Origin: Mycobacterium sp. 852014-50255_SCH5639931
Lineage (GTDB): Bacteria > Actinomycetota > Actinomycetes > Mycobacteriales > Mycobacteriaceae
Assembly (NCBI RefSeq): GCF_001665605.1
Contig: NZ_LZSV01000011.1
Span: 310,001 to 374,000, forward strand
DNA: 64,000 bases
Direction of reading: 5' to 3'
Numbering within the stretch: the first letter of the stretch is position 1; every line of letters starts with the position of its first letter. Below, piece by piece: positions 54,204 to 63,277 of this stretch. The position numbers were made by a program, and so were the translations under genes. The notes beneath the pieces were generated by a model that was given only the letters and a program-made list of their open reading frames with translations, was not told the origin of the DNA and made no database searches.

Positions 54204-54932
54204 GTGGTTGTTCTCGTGGCCCTCGGCTCGTTCGTGACCACATTGCTGGGCGGTTTTGCCGCGCTGCGTATCGGTTCCTACCGCTATCTGGTGCTCGGGT
54301 TGGCGGCCGGGCTGATGCTCGGCGCGGTGGGCTTCGACCTGCTGCCGGAAGCGATGAGCCAGACGCCATGGAGTCTGTTCGGCATACCTGCTCCGCTGGT
54401 GGCCTTCGTTCTCGGCTTTCTGGTCCTGCACGTCATCGAACACACCGTCGGCATCCACCGCGGTCACGGATCGGAGGATGCCGGTGATCCGGACGCGCCC
54501 GGCGTCGGGATCCTTGCCGCGTCGGGGCTGATCGGCCACAGCGTCATGGACGGATTCGCCATCGGTGCCGCCTTTCAGGCGGGAACTGCGGCGGGCGCGG
54601 TGGTGGCGGTCGCGGTGATAGGCCACGATTTCGCGGACGGTTTCAACACCTACACCGTCACATCGCTCTATGGAAACAACCGTCGAAGGGCATTGGCACT
54701 GCTGGCCGCGGACGCGATCGCACCGGTGGCGGGCGCGGCGCTCACACTGGCGGTGACGATCCCCCATCGCCTGCTCGAGCTGTATCTCGGATTCTTCGCC
54801 GGTTTCCTGATGTACTTGGCCAGCGCCGACATCCTGCCGAGGGCGCACGCCGGACATCGGACTCCGGTGACCTTGGCGTGCACCATCGGCGGGGTGCTGT
54901 TCATGCTGGCGATCGTCGGGCTGGCGAGTTAG
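54204..54932 (+). CDS. ZIP family divalent metal transporter
   Basis: 242 residues with seven to eight predicted membrane helices. The ZIP signature is in the fourth and fifth helices: GLIGHSVMDGFAIGAAFQ and VIGHDFADGFNTYTV (His/Asp metal ligands). The loop VIEHTVGIHRGHGSEDAG is His-rich. Imports zinc or other divalent cations across the cytoplasmic membrane. GTG start after GAGAGGTAGG. Its stop overlaps the convergent DUF427 gene. No link to the surrounding catabolic genes is evident. Confidence 0.85.
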   Translation: MVVLVALGSFVTTLLGGFAALRIGSYRYLVLGLAAGLMLGAVGFDLLPEAMSQTPWSLFGIPAPLVAFVLGFLVLHVIEHTVGIHRGHGSEDAGDPDAPGVGILAASGLIGHSVMDGFAIGAAFQAGTAAGAVVAVAVIGHDFADGFNTYTVTSLYGNNRRRALALLAADAIAPVAGAALTLAVTIPHRLLELYLGFFAGFLMYLASADILPRAHAGHRTPVTLACTIGGVLFMLAIVGLAS

Positions 54933-55612
54933 CCGCCCGTGCGCGGCAGCTCGGCCACGACATCCACGCGGGCGAGGTCGAAGCTCAGAAATCCCTTGAT
55001 GGGCAGGCTTTCCGGCGGCGGGTCGGCGTAGCTCCATGCGATGTCGTCGGCCAACCGGCCGTCCACATCGGCGGACCAGTAGGTGGCGAAGCCCTTGTAG
55101 TTGCAGTAGCTCAACGTGTCCGAGCGGCGCAACAGGTCGGTGCGCACACGCACCGGATCGACGTAAAGCCTTGGAGCCAAGGATGTTTCGAACACGATCA
55201 CCGTGTCGTCGGTGTCCACCAGCACCGTGCCGGCGACCGAGACCCGCAAGCGACGCTTGGTGGGGCGGCAGTCGACGCGGTGGTAGGGATTGGGCGGGTA
55301 GTGGACGAGTTCGCGGCCCTCTTCCATCCAGGTGTCGACCGCATCCCAGGGCACGTGCACGAAGCCCGGCGCCTCCGGCTCGGGTTCGGTGGGCAGGTCA
55401 CCCACCTCGTCGGAGCGGAAGACATAGCTCAGCGGCTGCCCCCGCCGGTGCACCAGCAGCGCCCCTTCGGTGTCGATCACAAGCCGCCCATCCTGGATAG
55501 CTTGCACGCGGCGCGGATGAGGCTCGATCAAGACGACCTCGGCGGGCAGCGGGGGCGCGAATCGCCCGGCCGGATCACTGCTGAGCGGACCACGTCCGGC
55601 TACCAGGCTCAT
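54929..55612 (-). CDS. Tandem DUF427 domain protein
   Basis: 227 residues with two DUF427-like halves: the first around GRLVIDTEGALLVHRRG...YVFRSDEV...VHYPPNPYHRVDC, the second around VSVAGTVLVDTDDTVIVFETSLAPRLYV...SYCNYKGFATYWSADV...WSYADPPPESLPIKGFLSF. A single-domain relative (Rv0140 type) is at 23145. Function unknown. Confidence 0.85.
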   Translation of the reverse strand: MSLVAGRGPLSSDPAGRFAPPLPAEVVLIEPHPRRVQAIQDGRLVIDTEGALLVHRRGQPLSYVFRSDEVGDLPTEPEPEAPGFVHVPWDAVDTWMEEGRELVHYPPNPYHRVDCRPTKRRLRVSVAGTVLVDTDDTVIVFETSLAPRLYVDPVRVRTDLLRRSDTLSYCNYKGFATYWSADVDGRLADDIAWSYADPPPESLPIKGFLSFDLARVDVVAELPRTGG

Positions 55613-55662
55613 GGTGTGAGGCTAGACCTTTGTCCGCCGAGCCGGTTCACGCCGTGACTGGC

Positions 55663-56385
55663 TCAGTGGTCCGCATCGAGCAGCGCCGCGTACTGGCGCT
55701 CGAGCACCTTGATGGCGCCGCTGTCCCAGCGCTCGGCCAGCGACCTTGACAGCGGATCGGGGAAGATTTCGTCATCGTCGTTCTCCACCCCGTCGAAGAT
55801 GGCGTGCGCCACCGATTGCGGCGAGGCTTTCGGTATGTCGAGGCCGCGGGTCATCTCGGTGTCCACCGGCCCGGTCAGCACGGCATGCACCCGCACCCCC
55901 TGCCCGGCCAACATGGCACGAAGCGACTGCGTCATGGAGAACGCGGCAGCCTTGGAGACGGAGTAGGCCGGGATGAGTGGCAAGGGGGCCAACGCGTTCA
56001 CCGACAGATTGTTGACAATCGATCCTCCGGAACGGACCAATAAGGGCAGGAAGGTCTGGATGACGGCGTAGGTGCCGAAAAGGTTGACCGCAAGATGTTG
56101 CTGGAGCGCGGAGGGGTCACTTAAGTCATCGTAAAGAGCAAGCCCGGCATTGTTGATGACGATATCGAGAGAGTCGACCTGCCCGGCCGCCGCCTCGAGA
56201 TCAGCCTTGTCGGTTATGTCCAGGGTCAACGGCGTCACGCGCGAATCGCCGGTGTCCGCCAAGGCCTTTCGGGTACCCACGTACACCCGTCCCGCGCCTC
56301 GCTTCAACGCTTCCACGGTCAGCGCGTGCCCGATTCCGCGATTGCCACCGGTAATCAGAATCGCTTTTCCCGAGAGTATGGTCAC
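55663..56385 (-). CDS. Short-chain dehydrogenase
   Basis: 240 residues from a GTG behind AAAGGAGA. ILITGGNRGIGHALTVEALKRGAG, NNAGLALYDDL, Ser in NNLSVNAL and YSVSKAAAF complete the classical SDR site. Resembles small mycobacterial SDRs related to YbbO/SDR7 that reduce aldehydes or ketones. It faces away from the CoA-transferase gene with 204 bases between. It may serve the nearby catabolic cluster. Confidence 0.86.
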   Translation of the reverse strand: MTILSGKAILITGGNRGIGHALTVEALKRGAGRVYVGTRKALADTGDSRVTPLTLDITDKADLEAAAGQVDSLDIVINNAGLALYDDLSDPSALQQHLAVNLFGTYAVIQTFLPLLVRSGGSIVNNLSVNALAPLPLIPAYSVSKAAAFSMTQSLRAMLAGQGVRVHAVLTGPVDTEMTRGLDIPKASPQSVAHAIFDGVENDDDEIFPDPLSRSLAERWDSGAIKVLERQYAALLDADH

Positions 56386-56589
56386 GACCGTCTCCTTTCT
56401 TGTTGAGGTTGCCGGCAGGCCGCACATCTGGTGGGCACACCGCCGCGAGCCGTCGCACGATGCCCGCATGTTCTTCCGATACACCGCGGCGCGCAGAATC
56501 ATCGGTCGGCAGATCAGGGCTCCGCCGATAACGGGCGCGAAATCCCGGGATGCGTGCGCTTCGGGCGGCCAACCGGTAGGAACTTAGCC

Positions 56590-57759
56590 ATGGCGGGACC
56601 GATGGAGGGTGTCAAGGTCGTCGAGCTCGGAGTCTGGGTGGCCGGACCGGCCGCCGGCGGCATCCTGGCCGACTGGGGCGCCGACGTCATAAAGATCGAA
56701 CCGCCGAGCGGTGACCCTGGACGCATGTTCGGCAGGATGCTGGGCTGCGACCTGGGAATCAACCCACCCTTCGAGATGGACAACCGCTCCAAGCGCAGCG
56801 TCGTGTTGGACCTCGCGGAGGAGGCAGACCTCGACACCGCGTTCGAATTGCTCGCCGGTGCCGACGTTTTCGTGACCAATGTGCGGCCCGGCGCGCTGCA
56901 ACGCCTGGGGCTCGACTTCGAATCGGTGTCCGCCCGCAACCCGAGCCTGGTGTACGGGCTGATCACCGGATACGGCGAGACCGGACCCGACGCGGACCGG
57001 GCCGCCTACGACGTGGCCGCCTTCTGGTCGCGCGCCGGGGTGGCGCATCTGCTCACCCGGCCCGGCGATACGCCACCGTTCCAGCGCGGTGGCATGGGCG
57101 ATCATTCGGCCGGCATGACGCTGGCGGCGGCCATCTGCGCGGCGCTGGTTGCCCGTGCCCGCACCGGGATCGGTCAACTGGTGAGCACATCGTTGTATCG
57201 GCAGGGCGCCTACACCGTGAGCTTCGATCTCAACACCTACCTGCTCACGGGCCAACCGATCGCAATCGGGCAACGCGAATCGATGGGCAATCCCTGCATG
57301 AACAACTACGCCACCGCCGATGGGCGGCGATTCTGGATCGTCGGACTCGAAGGCGATCGGCACTGGCCCCCGCTGTGTCGTGCCGTCGGCCACCCGGAGT
57401 GGCTGACCGATCCGCGGTTCGGCGACGCATACGCCCGCTTCGTCAACTCGGCGGAGCTGATCGGCGAGCTGGATGCCATCTTTGCCACCCGCACCCTCGA
57501 CGAGTGGGCGCAGGCCTTCGCGGCCGAACCCGATTTCTTCTGGTCACCGGTGAACAGCCTCGAAGACGTCGTCGCCGACGAGCAATTTCACGCCGCGGGC
57601 GGCATCGTCGACGTGCCCGACGGCCAATCCAGCGTTCCGATGGTGGCCACACCGGCCGATTTCCACGGCACACCCTGGGCACCGCGTTCTGCGGCACCGG
57701 AACTCGGGCAGCACACCGAGGAAGTGCTCGCCGAACTCAAGGCGCGCCGCGGCTCGTGA
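56590..57759 (+). CDS. Class III (CaiB/BaiF) CoA-transferase family protein
   Basis: 389 residues. N-terminal MEGVKVVELGVWVAGPAAGGILADWGADVIKIEPPSGDPGR is the family hallmark, followed by VTNVRPGALQRLGLDF and VYGLITGYGETGPDADR. At the catalytic position, where family enzymes read GxGQxVDxSL, this protein reads GIGQLVSTSL, so the nucleophilic Asp is Ser. It may transfer CoA by another route or have lost that step. An ATCCCGGGAT dyad lies at 56542-56551 upstream. Confidence 0.87.
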   Translation: MAGPMEGVKVVELGVWVAGPAAGGILADWGADVIKIEPPSGDPGRMFGRMLGCDLGINPPFEMDNRSKRSVVLDLAEEADLDTAFELLAGADVFVTNVRPGALQRLGLDFESVSARNPSLVYGLITGYGETGPDADRAAYDVAAFWSRAGVAHLLTRPGDTPPFQRGGMGDHSAGMTLAAAICAALVARARTGIGQLVSTSLYRQGAYTVSFDLNTYLLTGQPIAIGQRESMGNPCMNNYATADGRRFWIVGLEGDRHWPPLCRAVGHPEWLTDPRFGDAYARFVNSAELIGELDAIFATRTLDEWAQAFAAEPDFFWSPVNSLEDVVADEQFHAAGGIVDVPDGQSSVPMVATPADFHGTPWAPRSAAPELGQHTEEVLAELKARRGS

Positions 57760-57772
57760 CCACCGGTCGCGC

Positions 57773-57798
57773 CTTTACAAATTTACTCTGAAGTGTCA
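57773..57798 (+). promoter_or_regulatory. Bipartite element, copy C (CTTTACAAA-N8-GAAGTGTCA)
   Basis: 26 bp located 99 bases before the first gene of the long right-hand operon (57897). The two blocks and the spacing equal copies A and B; only the spacer and one base differ. It is followed by CGCTGTCC, close to CGCTGTGC of copy B. Confidence 0.75.
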
Positions 57799-57896
57799 CG
57801 CTGTCCGGTGAGTCGCCTCAGGCGGCCCCAGCCCAGGACAAGCGTTGCGGTAAACGCCAATGCACGGATTCGGTGCGGCGGTGAGGAACGGATTGA

Positions 57897-58493
57897 ATGG
57901 TCACGTCAACGTTCGACATCAGGGAAGGCAGCCGGGTGCACGCCGCCCGGGCGAGCCGTGCCGACCGCGAATGTCTGCGCTATCGGCTCGACGTCATTGC
58001 GGTGAGTGCCCTGGACGTCGTCGAGTCGGCCGGAGGTTGGCTCTACGACCGGGCGATGGCCGGCTGGCAGGTGACGGTGCTGCTGCCAAACGACGGCGAC
58101 GCCCGCTCCCTGCGGATCCTCGGCGTGCAGGCGCGGAATCTCGAGGAGTGGCTCGCCGCGATGGGCGCCGGCTCGACGAGCGACAGCCTGGCGGTGAGCG
58201 CCGAGGCGTTCACCGCGGATGCGCGCGTGCGCGACAAGGTGCTCACATCGCTCGACGACCGGTTGACCGAAGTCACGTTGTGGGGTCAGGCGCCCTCCGG
58301 GTGGCCCCTGCGCGTGGACCGCGGGGTGGCCAGGGCGCAGTACGCGCTCAGTGCGGCCGCACGAAGGTTCAAGGGCCACGCGCTGGCGGCGGCCGGGAGT
58401 GATTGTCCCGCAGTGTATTACACGGAGACATTGCTCTGCGATTTGGTGACCTGTGGGCGCGGCGACTCGGGGTTGGTCCGGCTCGACCGATGA
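57897..58493 (+). CDS. Unknown protein, first gene of P450 operon
   Basis: 198 residues, no family recognised. It is mixed alpha/beta: a helical middle (ALDVVESAGGWLYDRAMAGW) followed by VTVLLPNDGDARSLRILGVQA, then repeated Asp/Ala-rich helices and a Cys-containing end (SDCPAVYYTETLLCDLVTCGRG). No membrane helix, signal or cofactor motif. GTGAGGAACGG serves as ribosome site. Its stop overlaps the NIPSNAP-like gene start (ATGA). Being first behind the bipartite element, it might be regulatory or an accessory subunit. Confidence 0.7.
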   Translation: MVTSTFDIREGSRVHAARASRADRECLRYRLDVIAVSALDVVESAGGWLYDRAMAGWQVTVLLPNDGDARSLRILGVQARNLEEWLAAMGAGSTSDSLAVSAEAFTADARVRDKVLTSLDDRLTEVTLWGQAPSGWPLRVDRGVARAQYALSAAARRFKGHALAAAGSDCPAVYYTETLLCDLVTCGRGDSGLVRLDR

Positions 58494-59194
58494 AGAAGTA
58501 CTACCGCCACGCGCTGCTCTATCTGCACGAGACCATTTCGCTCGGCTCCGGGCGAAGCGACCGCTTCACCGAGGTGTTCTCCGACACCTACCGGCCGATG
58601 ATGGAAGAGATCGGCGCCCGGCTGTTCGCGATCTGGGAGACCACCCCCTACAACGGCCACTGGCCGCAGGTGACGGTCATCTGGGAGATCGACGGGTTCG
58701 CCGACTATGCGCGGATCGGGGCCGCCCAGGCCCGCGGCGGCAGTCACGAGGCCGCGGCCGGCAAATGGTCCGCCTTTCTGGCCGACATCGGCGCCGCGGG
58801 GGAGGGCCGAATCATGTACCCCGGCCCCAGCAACAGGACTCTGGCCCAGCTGCGGGAAGCCAATTTCGCTGCGCCGCTGGTGATCCAGGAGATCATGCAA
58901 ACCAAGCCGGGGCGTCAAGACGACTACATCCGCGAACTCGAGCGCCTTTACGTCCCATGGTCGGAACGCACCGGCAAGCGCTGGCTGGGCTCGTTTACCA
59001 CGACCTTCCGCTACAACGAGGTCATCCACTACTGGGCGCTGGACGGCGGCTGGGAATGCTTCGCCAACCACTACCCCTCGTGGAAGGAGAGCCCACCCGC
59101 CGAGATCGTCACCTGGATGAGCGTGGCGCCCGCGCTGCGCGACGGCTGGGAGGACTCGATCCTGCAGGCCCTACCGCCCTCGCCGCTGCAGTGA
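58490..59194 (+). CDS. NIPSNAP/dimeric alpha-beta barrel family protein
   Basis: 234 residues, two ferredoxin-like repeats: residues about 5-115 (RHALLYLHETISLGSGRSDRFTEVFSDTYRPMMEE ... QVTVIWEIDGFADYARI) and about 120-225 (VIQEIMQTKPGRQDDYIRELERLYVPWSERTGKRWLGSFTTTFRYNEVIHYWAL). Such proteins bind or isomerise small molecules and are frequent in terpenoid or aromatic gene clusters. Coupled on both sides (ATGA, TGATG). The exact activity is unknown. Confidence 0.7.
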   Translation: MKKYYRHALLYLHETISLGSGRSDRFTEVFSDTYRPMMEEIGARLFAIWETTPYNGHWPQVTVIWEIDGFADYARIGAAQARGGSHEAAAGKWSAFLADIGAAGEGRIMYPGPSNRTLAQLREANFAAPLVIQEIMQTKPGRQDDYIRELERLYVPWSERTGKRWLGSFTTTFRYNEVIHYWALDGGWECFANHYPSWKESPPAEIVTWMSVAPALRDGWEDSILQALPPSPLQ

Positions 59195-60423
59195 TGCGGC
59201 AGCAAGAGGCCGTGCACTTCGCCTACGACCCCTTCGACGCGCACGTGATGGCGAATCCGCTGCCGTACTACCGAATCCTGCGCGACCATCATCCGGTGTA
59301 CTACATGCCGCAGTGGGACACGTTCGCGCTGTCCCGCTTCGAGGACATCTGGCAGGTGCTGGAAGTCAACGACGGGACGTTCGTCGCGTCGGAAGGGACG
59401 CTGCCGGCGGCGTCGGTTCTGGCCAAGCACAACACCGGGCCGGTGGACGACCCGCCGCTGCACCCGCTGCCATTCCACGCGGTGTTCGACACGGATCTGT
59501 ACGCGGAGATCCGGCGCGCGCACTCCCAGCCGCTGCGCCCCAGGGCCGTCACCGGCTGGGAGGCCAGAATCCGCGAGCTGGCCAACGAGCGCCTCGACCA
59601 GCTGCTGCCCCGCGGTTCGTTCGACCTGACCCAGGACTACGGCGGCATCGTCGTGGCATCCGTCGTATGCGAATTGCTGGGAATTTCAACCGATCTCGCG
59701 CCCGAGGTGCTCGCCGCCGTCAACGCCGGCAGCCTGGCCGAGCCCGGCGTCGGGGTGGACACCGCCGAAGCGCGGCCCAACTATTTCCAATACCTGCTGC
59801 CGGTGGTTCAGCGTCGCCGCGCAGACCGGTCCGGGGGCCCGCTCGCCGTCGTCGACGGCCTGCTCGGCTACCGCCTGCCCGACGGCAGCCCGCTCGACGA
59901 CGTCGAAGTCGCGACCCAAATGCTCTGCATCTTCATCGGAGGCACCGAGACGGTGCCCAAGATCGTCGCCCACGGTCTATGGGAGCTCAACCAGCGACCC
60001 GACCAGCTCGCCGCGGTGCGCGCCGACCCCGGCAACAACGTGCCGATCGCGCGGGAGGAGATGATCCGGTTCTGTGCCCCGGCGCAGTGGTTCGCCCGAA
60101 CCGCGCGCAAGCCCTTCACCCTGCACGGCGAGACCATCCGGCCCGGACAGCGGGTCATCACCCTGCTCGCCTCGGCCAACCGCGACGAGCGCGAATACCC
60201 CGAACCCGACGAATTCGTCTGGGACAGGCCCATCCGCCGGTCGCTGGCCTTCGGCCGCGGCCAACACTTCTGCATCGGCTACCACCTGGCCCGACTGGAA
60301 GTCGATGTGTTGCTGCAGGAATGGCTGCAACGGGTGCCCGACTACGCGATCCAAGCCGAGGCCGCCAAGCGGCTGCCCTCCAGCTTTCAATGGGGTTGGA
60401 ACAACATCCCGGTGGAGGTCTGA
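59194..60423 (+). CDS. Cytochrome P450
   Basis: 409 residues. I-helix FIGGTETVPK (about residues 247-256), K-helix ExxR in REEMIRF, and the heme loop AFGRGQHFCIGYHLAR with thiolate Cys360. A typical bacterial class I P450 needing ferredoxin; no ferredoxin gene is in the operon. It lacks the usual acid-alcohol pair (Glu-Thr kept as TET). Substrate is likely the compound degraded by the cluster. Start overlaps the previous stop. Confidence 0.92.
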   Translation: MRQQEAVHFAYDPFDAHVMANPLPYYRILRDHHPVYYMPQWDTFALSRFEDIWQVLEVNDGTFVASEGTLPAASVLAKHNTGPVDDPPLHPLPFHAVFDTDLYAEIRRAHSQPLRPRAVTGWEARIRELANERLDQLLPRGSFDLTQDYGGIVVASVVCELLGISTDLAPEVLAAVNAGSLAEPGVGVDTAEARPNYFQYLLPVVQRRRADRSGGPLAVVDGLLGYRLPDGSPLDDVEVATQMLCIFIGGTETVPKIVAHGLWELNQRPDQLAAVRADPGNNVPIAREEMIRFCAPAQWFARTARKPFTLHGETIRPGQRVITLLASANRDEREYPEPDEFVWDRPIRRSLAFGRGQHFCIGYHLARLEVDVLLQEWLQRVPDYAIQAEAAKRLPSSFQWGWNNIPVEV

Positions 60424-60424
60424 C

Positions 60425-61393
60425 GTGTGGTCTTACCGGATCGTCGCCCCCTACTTGTTCGAGCGGACAACGATCCCAGAGAAGACGCCCGAGTGCCTCG
60501 CCGAGGGGCAGGTGTTGTTGCGGTTCCTGGCCGCCGGTGTCTGCGGCAGCGATCTGCCGGCCTTTCGCGGCGCCCGCGGCCGCCTTCCGGGTGACGACGG
60601 GGCCAGTGCGGCCGAGAAGGACGGCTTCCCCATCCACGAAGTCGCCGGCGAGGTGATCGCCAGCCGGCATCCCGAACACCGTGCCGGCGACCTCGTGGTC
60701 GGCTGGGCGTCCGGGTTCGACGGCATGATGGAACGCGTGGTCAGCAACGGTGACGGCCTGGCGCCGTACGACCCGGCGCTGACCCCGGTGCAGGCCGTCG
60801 GCCTGCAACCGCTGGCGTGCGTCCTCTACGCCTGCGAGCAGCTGCCGGATCTCGCCGGCAAGCATGTGGCGATCATCGGCCAGGGCTCCATCGGCCTGCT
60901 GTTCTCCTACGTCGCCAAGGCGGCCGGAGCGCTGCGCGTCACCGGAGTCGACCCCGTCGACCGGTCAAGTCTGGCAACCGCATTCGGTGTCGACGACCCG
61001 GTGCGCGCCCCCAGCGACCGCTGGGTGAGCCGGCTCGCGGCCGGTGACCGCGCCGACATCGTCATCGAGGCCGTCGGCCACCAGGTCGCCACGCTGGGCC
61101 ACGCCGTCGACGCGACCGCGCCCGGCGGCACCATCTTCTACTTCGGCGTCGCCGACGACGACGCCTATCCCATCAACATGCGCGCCATGCTGCGCAACGG
61201 CCTGACGCTGAAATCCGGTGTGACACTGGATCGGCGGCGGATGCTGGAACTCGCGGGCAAGTTCGCCGCCGAACATCCCGAGCTGCTCGCCACCTACCTG
61301 ACGCACACGTTCGGCATCGACGACGTCCAGGGCGCCTTCGAGCTGGCCTGCCGCCCGATCCCCGAGCGCATCAAGATCGCGATCGGACAGTGA
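60425..61393 (+). CDS. MDR-family zinc alcohol dehydrogenase, short form
   Basis: 322 residues from a GTG one base after the P450 stop. Catalytic zinc ligands: Cys in GVCGSDLPAF, and HEVAGE. The structural zinc lobe with four cysteines is missing, unlike the dehydrogenase at 16700. Rossmann motif VAIIGQGSIGLLFSYVAKAAGA. It probably oxidises the alcohol formed by the P450. End overlaps the aldolase gene (GTGA). Confidence 0.87.
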   Translation: MWSYRIVAPYLFERTTIPEKTPECLAEGQVLLRFLAAGVCGSDLPAFRGARGRLPGDDGASAAEKDGFPIHEVAGEVIASRHPEHRAGDLVVGWASGFDGMMERVVSNGDGLAPYDPALTPVQAVGLQPLACVLYACEQLPDLAGKHVAIIGQGSIGLLFSYVAKAAGALRVTGVDPVDRSSLATAFGVDDPVRAPSDRWVSRLAAGDRADIVIEAVGHQVATLGHAVDATAPGGTIFYFGVADDDAYPINMRAMLRNGLTLKSGVTLDRRRMLELAGKFAAEHPELLATYLTHTFGIDDVQGAFELACRPIPERIKIAIGQ

Positions 61394-62157
61394 GCGTGAC
61401 CGACAGTTCGCGGAGCGCGTTGCAGCGGGCACTCAACCGCGGCGGCCCGATGTGGGGCGGCTGGATCACCGGGCCGACGCTGCTCGGCCCGGAGGAATTC
61501 GCCGGCGCCGGTTACGACTACGTGGGTTTCGACGCCCAGCACGGCTACCTCGACGACGCCGACATCGCCGGGATGCTGCGGCGGACCGAACACCTGCCGA
61601 TCGGCACCCTGGTGCGGCTGCCCAACGCGGACGCGGCCCCGATCGGGCGCGTGCTGGACGCCGGCGCCGACGCGGTCGTCATCGCCATGATCGAATCGGC
61701 GGACCAGGCCGCCGCGGCGGTGGCCGCCACCCGCTACCAGCCCGCGGGCATTCGCAGCTTCGGCCCGCTGCGCGCCGACCTGGGCCGCGACACCGCCGCG
61801 CTGGAGTCCCGGGTGAGCGTGTTCGCGATGATCGAGACGGCCGCGGCGCTGGCCGGACTGGACGACATCTGCGCCGTCGACGGGCTCGCCGGGCTGTACG
61901 TCGGCCCCGCCGATCTGGCGCTCTCGCTGGGCGCGGGTGTGGTTGGCGCGACGAAGGATCCGGCCGTCCTGGATGCCATCGTGCGAGTCCACCGAGCGGC
62001 GACCGGCGCCGGGTTGGTGACCGGCATTCACGCCGGGGACGGCACGACGGGCCGCGCCATGGCGAAGCTGGGGCTTTCGATGATCACCCTGACGGCCGAA
62101 TCGCACGCGCTGCGCCGGGGAGCCGCGGAACACCTGCGCGAGGCGACCGAACCATGA
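61390..62157 (+). CDS. HpcH/HpaI family aldolase
   Basis: 255 residues, class II pyruvate-type aldolase barrel. Catalytic His in GFDAQHGYLDD, Arg in LVRLPNADAAPIGRVLDAGADAVV, metal Glu in FAMIETAAAL and Asp in GLYVGPADLALSLG. It cleaves 2-oxo-4-hydroxy acids to pyruvate and an aldehyde, the terminal step of meta-type ring degradation. GTG start; ends ATGA with the next gene. Confidence 0.9.
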   Translation: MSVTDSSRSALQRALNRGGPMWGGWITGPTLLGPEEFAGAGYDYVGFDAQHGYLDDADIAGMLRRTEHLPIGTLVRLPNADAAPIGRVLDAGADAVVIAMIESADQAAAAVAATRYQPAGIRSFGPLRADLGRDTAALESRVSVFAMIETAAALAGLDDICAVDGLAGLYVGPADLALSLGAGVVGATKDPAVLDAIVRVHRAATGAGLVTGIHAGDGTTGRAMAKLGLSMITLTAESHALRRGAAEHLREATEP

Positions 62158-62552
62158 GCGACGATCAGACCGCGATCCGCGAGTTGATTGCCGGTTACGC
62201 CCTCACGCTCGACGCGGGTGACGTCGACGGGTGCCTGGCGCTGTTCACCCCGGACGCCGAATTCCTGGTCTACGGGCGGACCTTCGCCGGTCACGACGGC
62301 ATCGGACGGATGTTCCGGGATGCCCCGCGGGGGCTGCACCTGACCGGGGTCTTCCGGATCCACATCGACGCCGACACCGCGACGGCCCGGTCGCAGGTGC
62401 TGTTCGTCCGGGCGGGTGATCTGCACCTGCGGCCCGCCCTGTACGACGACGAACTGGTCCGCAGCGACGGGCGGTGGCGTTTCCGGCGACGGCGGTGCCA
62501 GTTCGTCACCAGCCGCGGCCTGTCCGACACCCCCGAGGTCACGTCATCATGA
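62154..62552 (+). CDS. SnoaL-like protein
   Basis: 132 residues, NTF2/SnoaL-like: AIRELIAGYALTLDAGDVDGCLALFTPDAEFLVYGRTFAGHDGIGRMF, then LHLTGVFRIHIDADTATARSQVLF and WRFRRRRCQFV. Probably dehydratase, isomerase or scaffold for small ring compounds; unknown. Coupled on both sides. Confidence 0.82.
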   Translation: MSDDQTAIRELIAGYALTLDAGDVDGCLALFTPDAEFLVYGRTFAGHDGIGRMFRDAPRGLHLTGVFRIHIDADTATARSQVLFVRAGDLHLRPALYDDELVRSDGRWRFRRRRCQFVTSRGLSDTPEVTSS

Positions 62553-63277
62553 ATCAACACGTCGCACTGGTGACCGGCGCCGCCGGCGGTCAGGGTTGGG
62601 CCATCGCCAAACGGCTGCGCGCGGAAGGCTATTCGGTGGCCGCCTGTGATCGGCGCGCGCACGAGCTGACCGCCTTGGTCGACGAATTGGGCGACGAGGG
62701 GGTGATCGCGATCGAGCTCGACGTCACCTCCGAACCGCTGTGGGAGTCGGCCATGCACACCGTGATCAGCCGATTCGGGGCGCTGACCACGCTGGTCAAC
62801 AACGCCGGCGTGCTGCACCGCGCCTCACTGGCCGACGAGACCGCCGGTGGGTTCGAGAACTCCTGGCGGGTCAATTGTTTCGGCGCTTTCCTAGGCATCC
62901 GTGCGACGCTGGAGCATCTGCGCGCGGCGCAGCACGCCGCCGTCGTCAACATCTGCAGCACCGGAGCCATCCGCCCCTTCCCGCACCACGCCGCATACAG
63001 TTCGGCGAAGTGGGCGCTTCGCGGCCTGACCCAGAACGCCGCCGCCGAACTGGCGCCCTTCGGCATCCGGGTCAACGCCGTGTTCCCCGGACCGATCGCC
63101 ACCCCGATGCTCGATGACTCCACGCAACTGCGGCTCGCCGCGTCGTCGGCCTTCGGGCGGATCGGCCAACCGCGCGAGATCGCCGACGCCGTCGCGTTCC
63201 TGGTCTCCGAGGAGGCATCGTTCATCACAGGTTCCGAGCTGGTCGTCGACGGTGGCCAATGCGTGCAGATCCGATGA
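62549..63277 (+). CDS. Short-chain dehydrogenase
   Basis: 242 residues. LVTGAAGGQGWAIAKRL, NNAGVLHRA, Ser in NICSTGAIR, YSSAK, and the C-terminal SEEASFITGSELVVDGGQCVQ. Likely NAD(P)-dependent oxidation or reduction of a ring hydroxyl or ketone. Coupled to the SnoaL-like gene by ATGA; 78 bases before the enolase-superfamily gene. Confidence 0.9.
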   Translation: MNQHVALVTGAAGGQGWAIAKRLRAEGYSVAACDRRAHELTALVDELGDEGVIAIELDVTSEPLWESAMHTVISRFGALTTLVNNAGVLHRASLADETAGGFENSWRVNCFGAFLGIRATLEHLRAAQHAAVVNICSTGAIRPFPHHAAYSSAKWALRGLTQNAAAELAPFGIRVNAVFPGPIATPMLDDSTQLRLAASSAFGRIGQPREIADAVAFLVSEEASFITGSELVVDGGQCVQIR

